DNA of 64,000 nucleotides, from NCBI RefSeq assembly GCF_030410515.1, contig NZ_JAUHHD010000005.1, forward strand, positions 186,001 through 250,000, read 5' to 3'. Of this stretch, positions 40,801 through 48,789 are shown in pieces. Positions within the stretch are counted from its first letter, which is position 1. Every line of letters begins with the position of its first letter. The position numbers and the translations under genes are program-made. Source of the DNA: Arthrobacter sp. YD4 (GTDB lineage: Bacteria; Actinomycetota; Actinomycetes; Actinomycetales; Micrococcaceae). Below the pieces are notes generated by a model. It had not been told where the DNA came from and ran no database searches. It saw only the letters and a program-made list of their open reading frames with translations.

Positions 40801-40932
40801 CACCAGAACGGCCAGCGACACCACAAACCCCACAACAGAGAGCAGGCGGCGTCGGGCACGGCTCAGTCGCCGGAAACGGGGCAGCAGGGAGCCCGGTTTC
40901 CTGGCTTTCAGAGTGCTCAGAAGTCGTGTCAA
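34801..40932 (-). CDS. Giant membrane-anchored Ig-like/fibronectin type III protein
   Basis: A 2043-residue protein. A basic cytoplasmic N-terminus and one membrane helix (about 31-50) leave the rest outside. Residues about 55-380 look like beta-propeller blades ([29 protein letters not shown]). About ten Ig-like/cadherin-like repeats follow, marked by VLANDTDP and DPDGD variants that could bind calcium, then about four or five Fn3 domains ([36 protein letters not shown]). The end is a Cys-containing small domain ([12 protein letters not shown]). No sortase motif is seen. The start is TTG 40932 with weak GAGGGA upstream. It heads the cluster and is its likely surface product. Confidence 0.88.
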   Translation of the reverse strand: MTRLLSTLKARKPGSLLPRFRRLSRARRRLLSVVGFVVSLAVLVVAAVLYPGFKTTEVDLNDGGVWVVSKSKNAVGRLNYPSRVLDGAVTPASTSFDVLQDAGTVFVDDANGATLNQVSAAQMRLGGDRKLPGSAEVSFGSRVIAVTDPAKGSVWALSPSSLNSFDPENVEPVLQGGQGVVSVVGSDDRIYSVDPKSGKVTVTGVDTAGKPTADSQSATWDGLKGAGTVQLTVVGDQPVVLDAGRSKLFLPGGRELALADAKDAKLQQPGPGSDAVAVATPKALLEVPLDGSTARTVTFGGQGVPAAPVQLGGCVHAAWSGANKYVRDCVNNADDKTSDVPKASASPSYVFRVNRDLVVLNDVNSGNVWLVNQNMQLVNNWDDVIPPKNQSNDQDQESADNNTINILPDRTKPNRPPETKPDTVGVRPGRTTVLSVLDNDSDPDGDVLTASVAGDGPRSGSLESIYGGTAFQITVPPDAKPGTETFGYNAADGRGLSAAGTVTLSVVGPDENKPPLFKRGEPTTMLVEQGKSVSQNILTDWMDPDGDDLVLLDAKADNEQDQVKVRRDGLLSYQDSGAAPGKKTVTVSVWDGRATTTGKVIVNVQPPGALQPVVNADHVTAVVGQDLVIAPLKNDVDPNGGALRLAQVEAAGPAQLGPVTDGGTFTFRSDTAGPVYLTYIASNGPQSTQGLIRVDVESGKDTGNPVAVHDVALMPTGGSVLVDPLANDSDPAGGVLVLQSVQVPENSTASVSVIDHSVLRVTDIVGTREPFTFRYTMSNGSKSATGSVSVVPVPAPAVLEAPQPKPDEVNVRVNDVVTIPVLANDTHPQGQKLTVDPVLPQPVPEADGKSFVSENTLRFIAGPVPKTVRAIYNAVDPQGQKSAAAVTIHILPLEGAQNSRPQPKNLTARVVAAGTVRIPVELDGIDPDGDSVQLTGIDSSPSMGTATVGSNFIDFTAAGDGAGTDTFRYKVVDRQGASNTGTVTVGIAPRGDVNQKPTPVDDEVKVRPGRQIAVDALGNDTDPDGDPIKILANEIEAPQELQATVSKQSGRIILLAPGEEGTTNVRYTVADDRGATAQASIAVKVMKDVPLQAPIARDDRVTSAQTLGKTAVDVPVLKNDEDPDGVGENLKISTESPTARPGTDGNVIVELTEGPQLIPYTVEDVDGQKSTAIIWVPGIGQQVPTLAKNDVIEVVAGQSVTVDLKEWVKVRDGRSPRLTQTDRIKLIGADGSDPVAGDGTALKYTAGQDYVGPGSLSFEVTDGSGPDDPAGLKSTLSIRTKVLPDPNRNNPPVLLGSQVDVPKGDTASTDLAKLTTDPDDGDVDAMKYELAGNAPAGFDASIDGKTLKVTVKDGTASGATGAVQVKAKDRRGLESTATYQLTATSSNRPKPVANDDVEENAAVGKPVTVNVLANDANPFPETPLKILAATAETGSGNVSVAGDSVQVTPSASGTMVVSYTVGDKTNDSARYSTARIRLTVKDKPLAPGTPQAQSVGDRTALLTWTPPADRGSPITKYTVTGEGGFRQDCPANSCTLNGLTNNTKYHFTVTATNAINTSDPSPASAEVRPDVKPDTPAAPTLKFGDKQLAVAWTAPASKGSAIKSYDLEISPAPAGQNAQIQNLTTTSYVWKGLKNGVAYTVRLLARNDAKDPSEWSAYSAAETPAGVPVTPVAPSASQAGSVGSQSQLKVTWAAPNNNGDAISAYTLTTLRGGTAVNSQQVAGTSQNVTVDNSEANYTFTVAATNKAGTSGTSPGSAPVRAAGKPGMVSGGSVAATGSSGDLKVTFTPLTQAQRNGSTASEIAYRWSTAYGSGPINAPGGTIGGQPNGKNVTVNIIAVSTKNNVSGDAQAIGSAVPYGPPGAPNVNGGTSQPGDGLVHWTWSQPTDNGRPIVRYEVSYDGGGWTGMGLNRSYDHNAGGWSQRHTLAVRACNDTSCGGSGSAPSTSGADPAPPLTEVRVKAADNNSCPGKPGVPDRFYRDASGPQCGGNDANWVSTSDGWIPTPCWSDIYNHNEKWYKMDGGPHPGWYVKWTTVDVRGPGVGQC

Positions 40933-41137
40933 GGCGTCAGTTGTCCCTCAAAAAAGTGCGGCATTGGGTTCCGGGCGGATGCCCCGGGCAGGGCTCTACG
41001 CCCCGCGACAGCCTACCGAACGGCCCGCGGCGGCGCGATGGGGAGCTCTGCCCGCCGGCGGCTCCCCCAGCGGGCTCCGGCCCGGCTGGGCCTCCACGAC
41101 TATGACATAAGACCGGCGACTTTAGAAACCCCGGGAC
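40933..41137 (-). promoter_or_regulatory. Upstream region of the giant gene
   Basis: A 205-base gap. On the minus strand a TAGGCT hexamer (41010-41015) about 78 bases before the TTG start is a candidate -10; a matching -35 is unclear. A hairpin belonging to the upstream cyclase gene lies at 41066-41090. No other gene is visible. Confidence 0.35.
41066..41090. terminator. Hairpin after the adenylate cyclase gene
   Basis: Arms CCCAGCGGGC and GCCC-G-GCTGGG pair with one bulged G around a TCCG loop, about 47 bases past the cyclase stop on the minus strand. A candidate terminator separating the cyclase operon from the giant gene. Confidence 0.5.
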
Positions 41138-42463
41138 TTAGTCCAGAACCAGGCCCTTGCCCTGTCCGCGCTGCAGTTCCACCGGCAGGATCTCGCCGAA
41201 ACCACGGACGTTTTCGGCTTCCCGGGGCAGCAGGACGAAGCGCTCGTCGTGCTCCAGGGCGGCGGCGGTCATGGAGTCCACCAGCACGGTGCCGGGGTCC
41301 GCGAGCGCGGTCAGCCGGGCCGCCAGGTTGACGGTGGGCCCGTAGATGTCGCCGAGCCTGGAGAGGATGCGGCCCCAGACCATCGCCACCCTGGCCTGGG
41401 GAAGGATCTCGTCGTCATTGAAGGCCTGTGAGAGGGCCAGGGAGATCTCCGCGCCCGCGGCGGGGGTCTCGGCAATATAGAGGACTTCGTCGCCCACGGT
41501 CTTGACCAGGCGGCCGCCACCCACGGAGATGATCTCCGCGCACTTGTTTTCGAACCGCTGCACCAGCTGGGCCAGGGTCTTCTCGTTCATCCGGCGCGAG
41601 AGGCTGGTGTAGGAGACCAGGTCGGCGAAGCCGACGGCGCGGGCCAGGGGCAGGGGTGCGTCGTCCTCGTCGCCCTCGCGGCCCTCCTCGCTGGAGGCCA
41701 GTCCGGCCTCGGCGCGGACGGCCAGGCGCTGTACACCCGCGTTGAGCTGCCGGCGCCAGGAGTAGACGAGCACCTCCTCGAGGGCGTCCACCAGGGCGGG
41801 CAGCTGGCCGACCAGCTGCTTGCGGGCGACGGCGTCGCTGACGCCCTGCTGGTGGACCATGTCCTCGACCAGGGCCTCGATCTGCCAGACCACCATGCGG
41901 TCCGTCATCTGGCCGATGGCGCGGGTGACGGAGATGGCCGCTTCCTCGGTGAGTGTGCCGGTGCGGACCAGGCCCACCACGGTGTTTAGGGCAGTCAGGT
42001 CCGCCTCGGTGAAGGCCACGTCCTCGTCACCGAGGTTCGGGAAGCCGAGGGCGCGCCACAGCTTCCGGGCCGAGAGCAGGGACAGTCCGGCCCCGGCAGC
42101 CACCTCGCGGCGGCGGAGCTTGCGTTCGCCGCCGAGCAGCCGCTGTTCGAGGGCCTTGATGGCCAGCCGTTCGGGCGACATGGCGCCGGTGGCGGGGTGG
42201 GCGGCGACGGCCTGGGCGCGGGCCGAGGTCACCGCGGCGTCCGCATCGGCGTCGGCCGGGCCGGAACCGGCATCGGCGGCGTCGTCGGTCAGGGTTTCGG
42301 GATCGATCGTGCCGCCGGCAGCGCCACCGGGGGCGCCGTCGTCGTCGCCGGCCGTGTCCAGCACCGCGGCCTCCAGGGCGGCGGCGTCGACGACGGCGTC
42401 GGGCACGTCGGAGGGCTCGGGCGCCAGGAGTCCGGTGTCCGGCTGCGCGTTCTCAGCGGTCAT
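41138..42463 (-). CDS. Class III adenylate cyclase with N-terminal regulatory domain
   Basis: A 441-residue soluble protein. After an acidic disordered N-terminus (about 90 residues) comes a helical regulatory domain (RLAIKALEQRLLGGERKLRR to about 260), then the catalytic domain: VGFADLVSYTSLSRR and KTVGDEVLYIAE carry the two metal Asp, and GPTVNLAARLTAL has the Asn and Arg of the transition-state site. The layout resembles M. tuberculosis Rv2212, a fatty-acid-responsive adenylyl cyclase. ATG 42463 has GGAAGG eight bases upstream; an in-frame GTG at 42472 is possible. It overlaps the end of the PH-domain gene. Confidence 0.87.
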   Translation of the reverse strand: MTAENAQPDTGLLAPEPSDVPDAVVDAAALEAAVLDTAGDDDGAPGGAAGGTIDPETLTDDAADAGSGPADADADAAVTSARAQAVAAHPATGAMSPERLAIKALEQRLLGGERKLRRREVAAGAGLSLLSARKLWRALGFPNLGDEDVAFTEADLTALNTVVGLVRTGTLTEEAAISVTRAIGQMTDRMVVWQIEALVEDMVHQQGVSDAVARKQLVGQLPALVDALEEVLVYSWRRQLNAGVQRLAVRAEAGLASSEEGREGDEDDAPLPLARAVGFADLVSYTSLSRRMNEKTLAQLVQRFENKCAEIISVGGGRLVKTVGDEVLYIAETPAAGAEISLALSQAFNDDEILPQARVAMVWGRILSRLGDIYGPTVNLAARLTALADPGTVLVDSMTAAALEHDERFVLLPREAENVRGFGEILPVELQRGQGKGLVLD

Positions 42464-43049
42464 CTCGTCCACCTTCCCTCGTCTCCCATGGCCATTCGTC
42501 GGAGCCGTCCTCCGTACCGCCGTCGTTCATCACTTCGCCCTCCGGAAGTTCTTCCATCGCCTCGAGGATGAAGCGCCGGAAGGTCATGACTTCCGGGACG
42601 TCGGGAATCACCGTGTTCGCGGGGTACCCGGTGTCCAAGGATATATTCCCGGACCGCAGGCTCCGTTGAAGCAACGACTGATCGACAAACACATTACGGA
42701 CTGCGACAAGCGGAACCTGCTGGTCACGGCGGCGGAGCATGCCGTTGCGGGCCACCAGGCGCCGGCTGGTGAGGATGTATCGGCTGCCCTGCCAGGCCAC
42801 CAGCCGGGGCAGCCCGTAGGAGAGCACGGCCCACCCCGCGACGACCAGGCACACCCCGGTCAGCCAGGGCGTCCATTCGGCGGTCACCAGCGGCAGCAGC
42901 TTGCCCGGTCCGCCCTTGGTAATCCAGGCGCAGGCATAGGCGGTAAGGGCCGCGATGACGATCAGGAGCAGTGCCGGGCCGATCAGGGTCCGGGGCTGCG
43001 GGCGGGTGGTCACGATGACCTGCTCGCCCGGGAACAGCTCTTTACGCAT
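42453..43049 (-). CDS. PH-domain (YdbT/bPH2-like) membrane protein
   Basis: A 198-residue protein with two membrane helices (about residues 22-45 and 62-82) followed by a bacterial PH domain (SRYILTSRRLVARNGMLRRRDQQ) and an acidic tail. Function unknown. It overlaps birA by eight bases and the cyclase gene by 11, so all three are likely one operon. In mycobacteria a similar membrane protein also sits next to birA, from memory. Confidence 0.85.
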   Translation of the reverse strand: MRKELFPGEQVIVTTRPQPRTLIGPALLLIVIAALTAYACAWITKGGPGKLLPLVTAEWTPWLTGVCLVVAGWAVLSYGLPRLVAWQGSRYILTSRRLVARNGMLRRRDQQVPLVAVRNVFVDQSLLQRSLRSGNISLDTGYPANTVIPDVPEVMTFRRFILEAMEELPEGEVMNDGGTEDGSDEWPWETREGGRDDR

Positions 43050-43950
43050 AGTCGCTTTCGGTGCCGGGCGGGCTCCAAGGGCGCAGGTGGACGACGTCGC
43101 CGGCGGTCACCACGTGCTCGCGGCCGTGCTCGTCGACCACCAGCAGCGAGCCGTACTCGTCCAGCCGGCTGGCGTGGCCGATGATCTCGTGGTCGCCGGG
43201 CAGCTGCGCCCGGACCTGCTTGCCGAGGGTGGTGAGCACGTGCTCCACCCGCTTGTGCAGGGCGGGGCCGCCGGCCAGGCCCGCGGCGGGGTCGCCGTCG
43301 GCGTTGCAGAAGCCGCGGTACAGCGTGCAGAAGCGCGACAGGTAGCTCTTGAGCAGCTCGGTCCGGTCCACGGTGCGGGGGTTCTCCAGCAGTACGGACG
43401 TGGCGGTGGGTACCGGCAGCTCCGCGTCGGTCAGTGTGACGTTCAGGCCGGTGCCGAGGATCACCGGCGGGACGGCGCCGTCCCCCATGGGGCCCAGCTG
43501 GGCGAGGATGCCGGCGATCTTCTTCCCGCGCACCAGCACGTCGTTGGGCCACTTGAGCTCGGCCGGGATCCCGGCGGTTTCCAGCAGGGCCTCGCGCAGC
43601 GCCAGCGCTCCCAGCAGCGAGAGCCAGGAGTAGGAGTCGGTGGGCAGCGGCCGGCCGTCGGCGTTGACCGGGCGGAGCACGATCGAGACGGAGACCGAGC
43701 TGCGGGCGGGGGCCTCCCAGTGCCGGTCCAGCCGGCCGCGGGCCGCGCTCTGGTGTTCGGCGGTCAGTACAGTTAGGTCCGGATACGACGCCGGGTCCAC
43801 GGTGACGCCGCGCAGCAGGTCCGCATTGGTGGAGCCGGTGGAGTCGACCACACTCACCCCGGCGAGCCCGTTCCCGGCCAGGAAGGCAGGATCGGTCAGG
43901 GCCGCCCGGTCCAGCGGCGGACGGTCAGGGTTTCGCTGCTCGGCTTCCAT
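43042..43950 (-). CDS. birA: Biotin-[acetyl-CoA-carboxylase] ligase
   Basis: A 302-residue biotin protein ligase without a DNA-binding domain. Motifs: VVDSTGSTNADLLRG, a biotinyl-AMP loop SAARGRLDRHWEAPA, ELKWPNDVLVRGKKIAGIL (catalytic Lys region) and a C-terminal SH3-like domain (GHASRLDEYGSLLVVDEHG). It biotinylates the AccC/BCCP protein encoded at 59 kb. ATG 43950 lies six bases after TAGGAT, so the transcript is probably leaderless. Confidence 0.93.
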   Translation of the reverse strand: MEAEQRNPDRPPLDRAALTDPAFLAGNGLAGVSVVDSTGSTNADLLRGVTVDPASYPDLTVLTAEHQSAARGRLDRHWEAPARSSVSVSIVLRPVNADGRPLPTDSYSWLSLLGALALREALLETAGIPAELKWPNDVLVRGKKIAGILAQLGPMGDGAVPPVILGTGLNVTLTDAELPVPTATSVLLENPRTVDRTELLKSYLSRFCTLYRGFCNADGDPAAGLAGGPALHKRVEHVLTTLGKQVRAQLPGDHEIIGHASRLDEYGSLLVVDEHGREHVVTAGDVVHLRPWSPPGTESDYA

Positions 43951-43956
43951 GCTTGA

Positions 43957-43962
43957 ATCCTA
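43957..43962 (-). promoter_or_regulatory. Candidate -10 for leaderless birA mRNA
   Basis: Minus-strand TAGGAT, six bases, then the birA ATG at 43950. Confidence 0.5.
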
Positions 43963-43982
43963 CCGAGTTGCGGCCTCCCCGG

Positions 43983-44007
43983 CGCCGGTGACAGCCCGTC
44001 ACCGGCG
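43983..44007. terminator. Terminator hairpin between SDR and birA
   Basis: A perfect 10-bp inverted repeat (43983-43992 and 43998-44007, loop AGCCC), 16 bases past the SDR stop on the minus strand. Confidence 0.65.
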
Positions 44008-44022
44008 GCATGGTCGGGGAAC

Positions 44023-44925
44023 TCAGAGGAAAATGTCAGGAACCAGCTGATCTTCCGGGGCGCCCATGCTGTAGGGGGTGAAGTCCGTGACGCCGGCGGC
44101 CTTGAGGACCTGCTCGTCGGTGTAGAAGTTTCCACTCCAGCTACCCGATTCGGGGATGGCGTTGCCCGCGGTGAGGATGGCGTGCGCGGCGTCGGCCATG
44201 ATCTCCGGGCCGCGGGCGCCGCGGACGATGCGGTCCCCGCCGGGCATGTTGCGGATGGCGGCGGTGTCCACCAGCGTGCAGGGCCAAAGCGAGTTGACGC
44301 TGATGCCGTCCACCTTGAGCTCCTCGGCCAGGCCCAGGGTGGTCAGACTCATGCCGTACTTGGCCATGGTGTACGCCAGGTGCAGGCCGGCCCACTTGGG
44401 GTCCAGGTTCAGCGGCGGCGAGAGGGTTAGGATCTGGCCGGCCTCGGACTCGCGCAGTGCCGGCAGGGACAGCTTGCTCAGCAGGAACGTGCCGCGGACG
44501 TTGATGTCCTGCATCAGGTCGTAGCGCTTCATGTCCACGGCGTCGGTCTTGGACAGGTCGATCGCGGAGGCATTGTTGATGACGATGTCGATCCCGCCGA
44601 ACCGCTCCACCGTGGACGTCACGGCGCCCTCGACGTCGGCGTCGTTGCGCACGTCCCCCACCAGCGGCAGGGCCCGCCCGCCGGCCGCCTCGATCTGCTC
44701 GGCGGCGGTGTAGACAGTGCCCTCCAGCTTGGCGTGCGGCTGGCCGGTCTTGGCCAGCAGGGCGATGTTGGCCCCGTCCCGGGCAGCGCGCAGGGCGATG
44801 GCCAGGCCAATGCCGCGGCTGCCGCCGGACATCAGGATGGTGCGGCCGGCCAGGGACCCGGTAGCCCGGTAGGGGCCCGGCTGCTGGGCGGCGGAGGTGT
44901 CCAAAGCGTCATTGCTGGAAGTCAT
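44023..44925 (-). CDS. Short-chain dehydrogenase/reductase (HSDL2-like)
   Basis: A 300-residue SDR: cofactor motif MSGGSRGIGLAIAL, NNASAIDL after beta4, catalytic Tyr-Lys in YTMAKYGMSLT. The region after the active site (GNAIPESGSWSGNFYTDEQV, C-terminal) matches the HSDL2-like group, often tied to lipid metabolism. Substrate unknown. The ATG at 44925 lies six bases after TAGGGT, and a perfect dyad sits just upstream, so it looks repressor-controlled. It is divergent from accD. Confidence 0.88.
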   Translation of the reverse strand: MTSSNDALDTSAAQQPGPYRATGSLAGRTILMSGGSRGIGLAIALRAARDGANIALLAKTGQPHAKLEGTVYTAAEQIEAAGGRALPLVGDVRNDADVEGAVTSTVERFGGIDIVINNASAIDLSKTDAVDMKRYDLMQDINVRGTFLLSKLSLPALRESEAGQILTLSPPLNLDPKWAGLHLAYTMAKYGMSLTTLGLAEELKVDGISVNSLWPCTLVDTAAIRNMPGGDRIVRGARGPEIMADAAHAILTAGNAIPESGSWSGNFYTDEQVLKAAGVTDFTPYSMGAPEDQLVPDIFL

Positions 44926-44931
44926 GGCACT

Positions 44932-44937
44932 ACCCTA
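44932..44937 (-). promoter_or_regulatory. Candidate -10 for leaderless SDR mRNA
   Basis: Minus-strand TAGGGT, six bases, then ATG 44925. The dyad at 44941-44962 would cover the spacer and -35 zone. Confidence 0.5.
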
Positions 44938-44940
44938 ACC

Positions 44941-44962
44941 GATGTTACCCGCCAGTAACATC
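44941..44962. promoter_or_regulatory. Operator-like perfect dyad upstream of the SDR gene
   Basis: GATGTTAC-N6-GTAACATC is a perfect 8+6+8 inverted repeat starting four bases upstream of the SDR -10. The TTAC-N6-GTAA core resembles TetR-family operators. It is also about 220 bases upstream of accD. The cognate repressor is not identifiable here. Confidence 0.6.
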
Positions 44963-45015
44963 CCCTTTTTCCCGGGTGCCGTACAGCCCCACCCGCCGCG
45001 GATTCGGTCGAAAAT

Positions 45016-45059
45016 TGTAGGGTTTCTACAGCGGCAAGCTCGAATACCGTTACTAGACT
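45016..45059 (+). promoter_or_regulatory. accD promoter region with dyad
   Basis: TGTAG-N5-CTACA (45016-45030) is a small perfect dyad; TAGACT at 45054-45059 is the best -10, leaving a leader of about 115 bases to the accD ATG. The dyad falls upstream of the -35 position, where an activator or repressor could act. Confidence 0.4.
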
Positions 45060-45181
45060 TGCCACAACGGCCCTGCTTTTGTGTGGATTCACCTAAACGG
45101 CGAATTCCCCGCACGGGCCCGGGCCAGCGCCCACGACCGACAGAGAACGTCAGCACAGAACAACAGAGCCGGAGACACCTG

Positions 45182-46765
45182 ATGAGCCACGATCTGACCA
45201 CGACTGCGGGAAAGATTGCCGATTTCCGCGACCGCCAGGCCCGTGCCGAGCAGCCCTCCGGCCCCGAAGCCATCGCCAAGCAGCACGCCCGCGGCAAGAA
45301 CACCGCCCGCGAGCGCATCGACCTGCTGCTCGACGCCGGCTCCTTCGTCGAGTTCGACGCCCTGGCCGTGCACCGCTCCACCGCGTTCGGCATGGAGAAG
45401 AAGAAGCCCCTCGGCGACGGCCTAGTCTCCGGCTACGGCACCGTCGATGGCCGGCCGGTCGCCGTCTACAGCCAGGACTTCTCCGTCTACGGCGGGTCCC
45501 TCAGCCAGGTCAACGGCGAGAAGATCGTCAAGGTCCAGGAGTTCGCGCTGCGCAACGGCTGCCCCGTGGTCGGCATCCTCGACGGCGGCGGCGCCCGCAT
45601 CCAGGAGGGCGTCGCCTCGCTGGCCATGTTCGCGGACATCTTCCGCAACAACGTCCACGCCTCCGGCGTCGTCCCGCAGATCTCTCTCATCATGGGCCCC
45701 TCCGCCGGCGGCGCGGCCTACTCCCCCGCCCTGACCGACTACGTGGTCATGGTGGACAAGACCTCGCACATGTTCATTACCGGCCCCGACGTGATCAAGA
45801 CCGTCACCGGCGAGGACGTGGACATGGAGACCCTGGGCGGCGCCCGCCAGCACAACGCCAACACCGGCACCTCCACCTACCTGGCCGCCGACGAGGCCGA
45901 CGCCGTCGAGTTCGTCCGCGAACTGCTGGACTTCCTGCCCTCGAACAACCTGGCCGAGGCCCCCGTGCTGGAGCACGCGCAGGAACTCGAGCTCGACGAC
46001 GAGGACCTCGTCCTGGATGCACTCATCCCGGACTCGGCCAACCAGCCGTACGACATGCGCAAGGTGATCGAGCAGATCGTCGACGACGCGCACTTCCTGG
46101 AGATGCAGTCCCTCTACGCGCCGAACGTCATCATCGGCTACGGCCGGGTCGAGGGCCACACCGTGGGCGTCGTGGCCAACCAGCCGATGCAGTTCGCCGG
46201 CACCCTGGACATCGCCGCCTCGGAGAAGGCCGCCCGCTTCGTCCGGCACTGCGACGCCTTCAACATCCCGATCATCACCCTGGTGGATGTGCCCGGCTTC
46301 CTGCCCGGCAAGGACCAGGAGTTCCAGGGCATCATCCGCCGCGGCGCCAAGCTGCTCTACGCCTACGCCGAGGCCACCGTGCCGAAGCTGACCGTCATCA
46401 CCCGCAAGGCCTACGGCGGAGCGTACATCGTGATGGGCTCCAAGAAGCTGGGCGCGGACCTGAACCTCGCCTGGCCCACAGCGCAGATCGGCGTCATGGG
46501 CGCCCAGGGCGCCGTCAACATCCTGTACCGCCGCGACCTGGCGGCCGTGGCGGAGGCCGGCGGCGACGTCGAGGCCAAGCGCGCCGAGGTCATCCGGCAG
46601 TACGAGGAGGAGCTCCTCAACCCGTACCAGGCTGCCGAGCTTGGCTACGTCGACGCCGTGATCGCCCCGTCGGAGACCCGGCTGCAGATCATCAAGGGCC
46701 TGCGGGCGCTGCGGGACAAGCGCGCCAGCCTGCCGGCCAAGAAGCACGGGAACATCCCGCTGTGA
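45182..46765 (+). CDS. accD: Acyl-CoA carboxylase carboxyltransferase (beta) subunit
   Basis: A 527-residue biotin-dependent carboxyltransferase with two crotonase-like halves, the length of actinobacterial PccB/AccD5. Seen: [16 protein letters not shown] at the start, the oxyanion-hole glycines [10 protein letters not shown] and [14 protein letters not shown], and in the C-half [12 protein letters not shown] and [15 protein letters not shown]. It transfers carboxyl from biotin to acetyl- or propionyl-CoA, working with AccC at 59 kb and AccE next door. The frame is open from 44942, but ATG 45182 with GGAGA upstream begins the homologous region. Confidence 0.95.
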   Translation: MSHDLTTTAGKIADFRDRQARAEQPSGPEAIAKQHARGKNTARERIDLLLDAGSFVEFDALAVHRSTAFGMEKKKPLGDGLVSGYGTVDGRPVAVYSQDFSVYGGSLSQVNGEKIVKVQEFALRNGCPVVGILDGGGARIQEGVASLAMFADIFRNNVHASGVVPQISLIMGPSAGGAAYSPALTDYVVMVDKTSHMFITGPDVIKTVTGEDVDMETLGGARQHNANTGTSTYLAADEADAVEFVRELLDFLPSNNLAEAPVLEHAQELELDDEDLVLDALIPDSANQPYDMRKVIEQIVDDAHFLEMQSLYAPNVIIGYGRVEGHTVGVVANQPMQFAGTLDIAASEKAARFVRHCDAFNIPIITLVDVPGFLPGKDQEFQGIIRRGAKLLYAYAEATVPKLTVITRKAYGGAYIVMGSKKLGADLNLAWPTAQIGVMGAQGAVNILYRRDLAAVAEAGGDVEAKRAEVIRQYEEELLNPYQAAELGYVDAVIAPSETRLQIIKGLRALRDKRASLPAKKHGNIPL

Positions 46766-46995
46766 CCGCCGCTCCAGACCCCGCAGCCGCGCCGGCGGAG
46801 CAGCCCCTGCTGGCCGTCGTCAAGGGCGATCCCACCGCGGAGGAACTCGCCGCGCTTACCGCCGTCGTCCTGTCCCTGGGCAGCGGCGCGCCGGCGGAGG
46901 CGAAGCAGCCCAGCGCCCGTCACTGGATCCGCCGGCAGCAGCTGCAGCTGGCCCCCAAGCCCGGCCCGGGCTCGTGGAAACGCAGCCGCGGCTAA
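46762..46995 (+). CDS. accE: Acyl-CoA carboxylase epsilon subunit
   Basis: A 77-residue AccE-type protein: [20 protein letters not shown] is the conserved core and [15 protein letters not shown] the basic end. Epsilon subunits bind the carboxyltransferase and raise activity of actinobacterial acyl-CoA carboxylases. The GTG at 46762 overlaps the accD stop (GTGA), confirming coupling. Confidence 0.9.
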   Translation: MTAAPDPAAAPAEQPLLAVVKGDPTAEELAALTAVVLSLGSGAPAEAKQPSARHWIRRQQLQLAPKPGPGSWKRSRG

Positions 46996-47032
46996 AAGTT
47001 CAGTAACCCTTTCATAACTGCGCGGGCCGGGC

Positions 47033-47038
47033 TAGTGT
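47033..47038 (+). promoter_or_regulatory. Candidate -10 for leaderless DUF885 mRNA
   Basis: TAGTGT, seven bases, then GTG 47046; TTTCAT lies 17 bases upstream as a weak -35. Confidence 0.45.
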
Positions 47039-47045
47039 CGGTCGG

Positions 47046-48746
47046 GTGACTATCGAAACCAACACCCCCGCCGCCGGCACGCCGGCCCGCCCGCAGACCC
47101 GGATCGACGCCGTCGCCGACGCGTACACGGACACCCTGATCCGGCTCAACCCGAGCTTCGCCACCGAACTGGGCCTGCCCGGCCACGAGACCGAGTACCC
47201 GGACTTCTCCCCCGCCGGCCATGACGCGTTCGCCGCCGCGGCCCGCGAGGCGCTGGACGCCCTGGACGGGCTGGAGCCGGAGGACGACGTCGACGCCGTC
47301 ACCCTGGACGCGATGCGCGAGCGCCTGGGCCTGGAGCTGGAAATCCACGAGTCGGGCTGGGGCCTGGCCGAGTTGAACAACATCGAATCCCCGGCCCAGC
47401 AGATCCGGGCCATCTTCGACCTGATGCCCACGGCCACCACCACGGACTGGGACCACATCGCCGGCCGCGCGCACAACATCGGCGGCGCCATCGACGGCTA
47501 CATCGAATCCCTCCGCGCGGCCAAGGCCGACGGCAAGGTCTCCGCCGCCCGCCAGGTGCGGATCGTCATCGAGCAGACCACCAAGTACGCCGCCGAGGAC
47601 GGCTTCTTCGCCAAGCTCGCCGCCGGCGCCCGCACCGGTGACGGCCCGCTTCCGGCAGAACTGCAGTCGGACCTCGACGCCGGCGCCGCGGACGCCCGCG
47701 TCGCCTACTCCCGCCTGGCCGGGTTCCTCGAATCCGAGCTGTTGCCGGTCGCCCCGGACAAGGACGCCGTGGGCCGCGAACGCTATGCCCTGGCCTCCCG
47801 CCAGTTCCTCGGCGCCGCCGTGGACCTTGAGGAAACCTACGCCTGGGGCGTGCAGGAACTGGACCGGCTGATCGCCGAGCAGGTGCGCGTCGCGGACCAG
47901 ATCCGCCCCGGCGCCACCATCGAAGAGGCCAAGGAGATCCTGAACAACGACCCGGCGCGCCAGCTCAAGGGCACCGACGCGCTCCAGGCCTGGATGCAGG
48001 AACTCTCGGACAAAGCCGTGGCGGACCTCGCCGGCGTGCACTTCGAGATCCCGGACATCATGAAGACCCTGGAATGCCGGATCGCCCCCACCGACGAGGG
48101 CGGCATCTACTACACCGGCCCGTCCGAGGACTTCAGCCGCCCCGGCCGCATGTGGTGGTCCGTACCCGCCGGCGAGGACACCTTCACCACGTGGGCCGAG
48201 ACCACCACCGTGTTCCACGAGGGCGTCCCGGGCCACCACCTGCAGGTTGCCACCGCCGTCTACCGCCGCGAGCTGCTGAACAAGTGGCGCCGCAGCGTCT
48301 GCTGGACCTCAGGTCACGGCGAGGGCTGGGCGCTGTACGCCGAGAAGCTGATGCAGGAACTGGGCTACCTCAAAGATCCGGGTGACCACATGGGCATGCT
48401 GGACATGCAGCGGATGCGCGCGGCCCGCGTGGTCTTCGACATCGGCGTGCACCTGGAGCTCGAGGTCCCCGAGCGCTGGGGCAGCGGCACCTGGACCTCG
48501 GAGAAGGGCTTCGAGTTCCTCAAGGCCAACCTGCCGATAAGCGAGGGCCAGCTGAAGTTCGAGTTCACCCGCTACCTGGGCTGGCCGGGCCAGGCCCCGT
48601 CCTACAAGGTTGGCCAGCGGCTCTGGGAGCAGATCCGGGCCGAGCTGGAGTCCCGCCCCGGCTTCGACCTCAAGGCGTTCCACACCAAGGCGCTGAACAT
48701 GGGCTCGGTGGGGCTGGACACGCTGAAGCGGGCGCTGCTGGGCTAG
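47046..48746 (+). CDS. DUF885-family putative metallohydrolase
   Basis: A 566-residue cytosolic protein of the DUF885 family. The family's zinc motif is clear, VFHEGVPGHHLQVATA, with a second conserved GHGEGWALYAEKLM and a C-terminal GQAPSYKVGQRLW. The family is grouped with gluzincin-like carboxypeptidases, but function is mostly uncharacterised. GTG 47046 fits a leaderless transcript. It follows accE by 50 bases on the same strand. Confidence 0.88.
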   Translation: MTIETNTPAAGTPARPQTRIDAVADAYTDTLIRLNPSFATELGLPGHETEYPDFSPAGHDAFAAAAREALDALDGLEPEDDVDAVTLDAMRERLGLELEIHESGWGLAELNNIESPAQQIRAIFDLMPTATTTDWDHIAGRAHNIGGAIDGYIESLRAAKADGKVSAARQVRIVIEQTTKYAAEDGFFAKLAAGARTGDGPLPAELQSDLDAGAADARVAYSRLAGFLESELLPVAPDKDAVGRERYALASRQFLGAAVDLEETYAWGVQELDRLIAEQVRVADQIRPGATIEEAKEILNNDPARQLKGTDALQAWMQELSDKAVADLAGVHFEIPDIMKTLECRIAPTDEGGIYYTGPSEDFSRPGRMWWSVPAGEDTFTTWAETTTVFHEGVPGHHLQVATAVYRRELLNKWRRSVCWTSGHGEGWALYAEKLMQELGYLKDPGDHMGMLDMQRMRAARVVFDIGVHLELEVPERWGSGTWTSEKGFEFLKANLPISEGQLKFEFTRYLGWPGQAPSYKVGQRLWEQIRAELESRPGFDLKAFHTKALNMGSVGLDTLKRALLG

Positions 48747-48747
48747 T

Positions 48748-48789
48748 TTTTCGGGGCTGGCTTTTCGGGGCTAGCCTCTCGGGGCTAGC
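48748..48789. repeat. Three tandem 14-base units between convergent genes
   Basis: TTTTCGGGGCTGGC, TTTTCGGGGCTAGC and CTCTCGGGGCTAGC lie head to tail, starting one base after the DUF885 stop and running into the VOC-gene stop. Probably slippage duplication; no hairpin terminator is visible here. Confidence 0.8.

Noticed and set aside
45422..46747. 441-codon minus-strand frame opposite accD
   Set aside because: Antisense shadow of a well-conserved carboxyltransferase; composition is unlike a protein.
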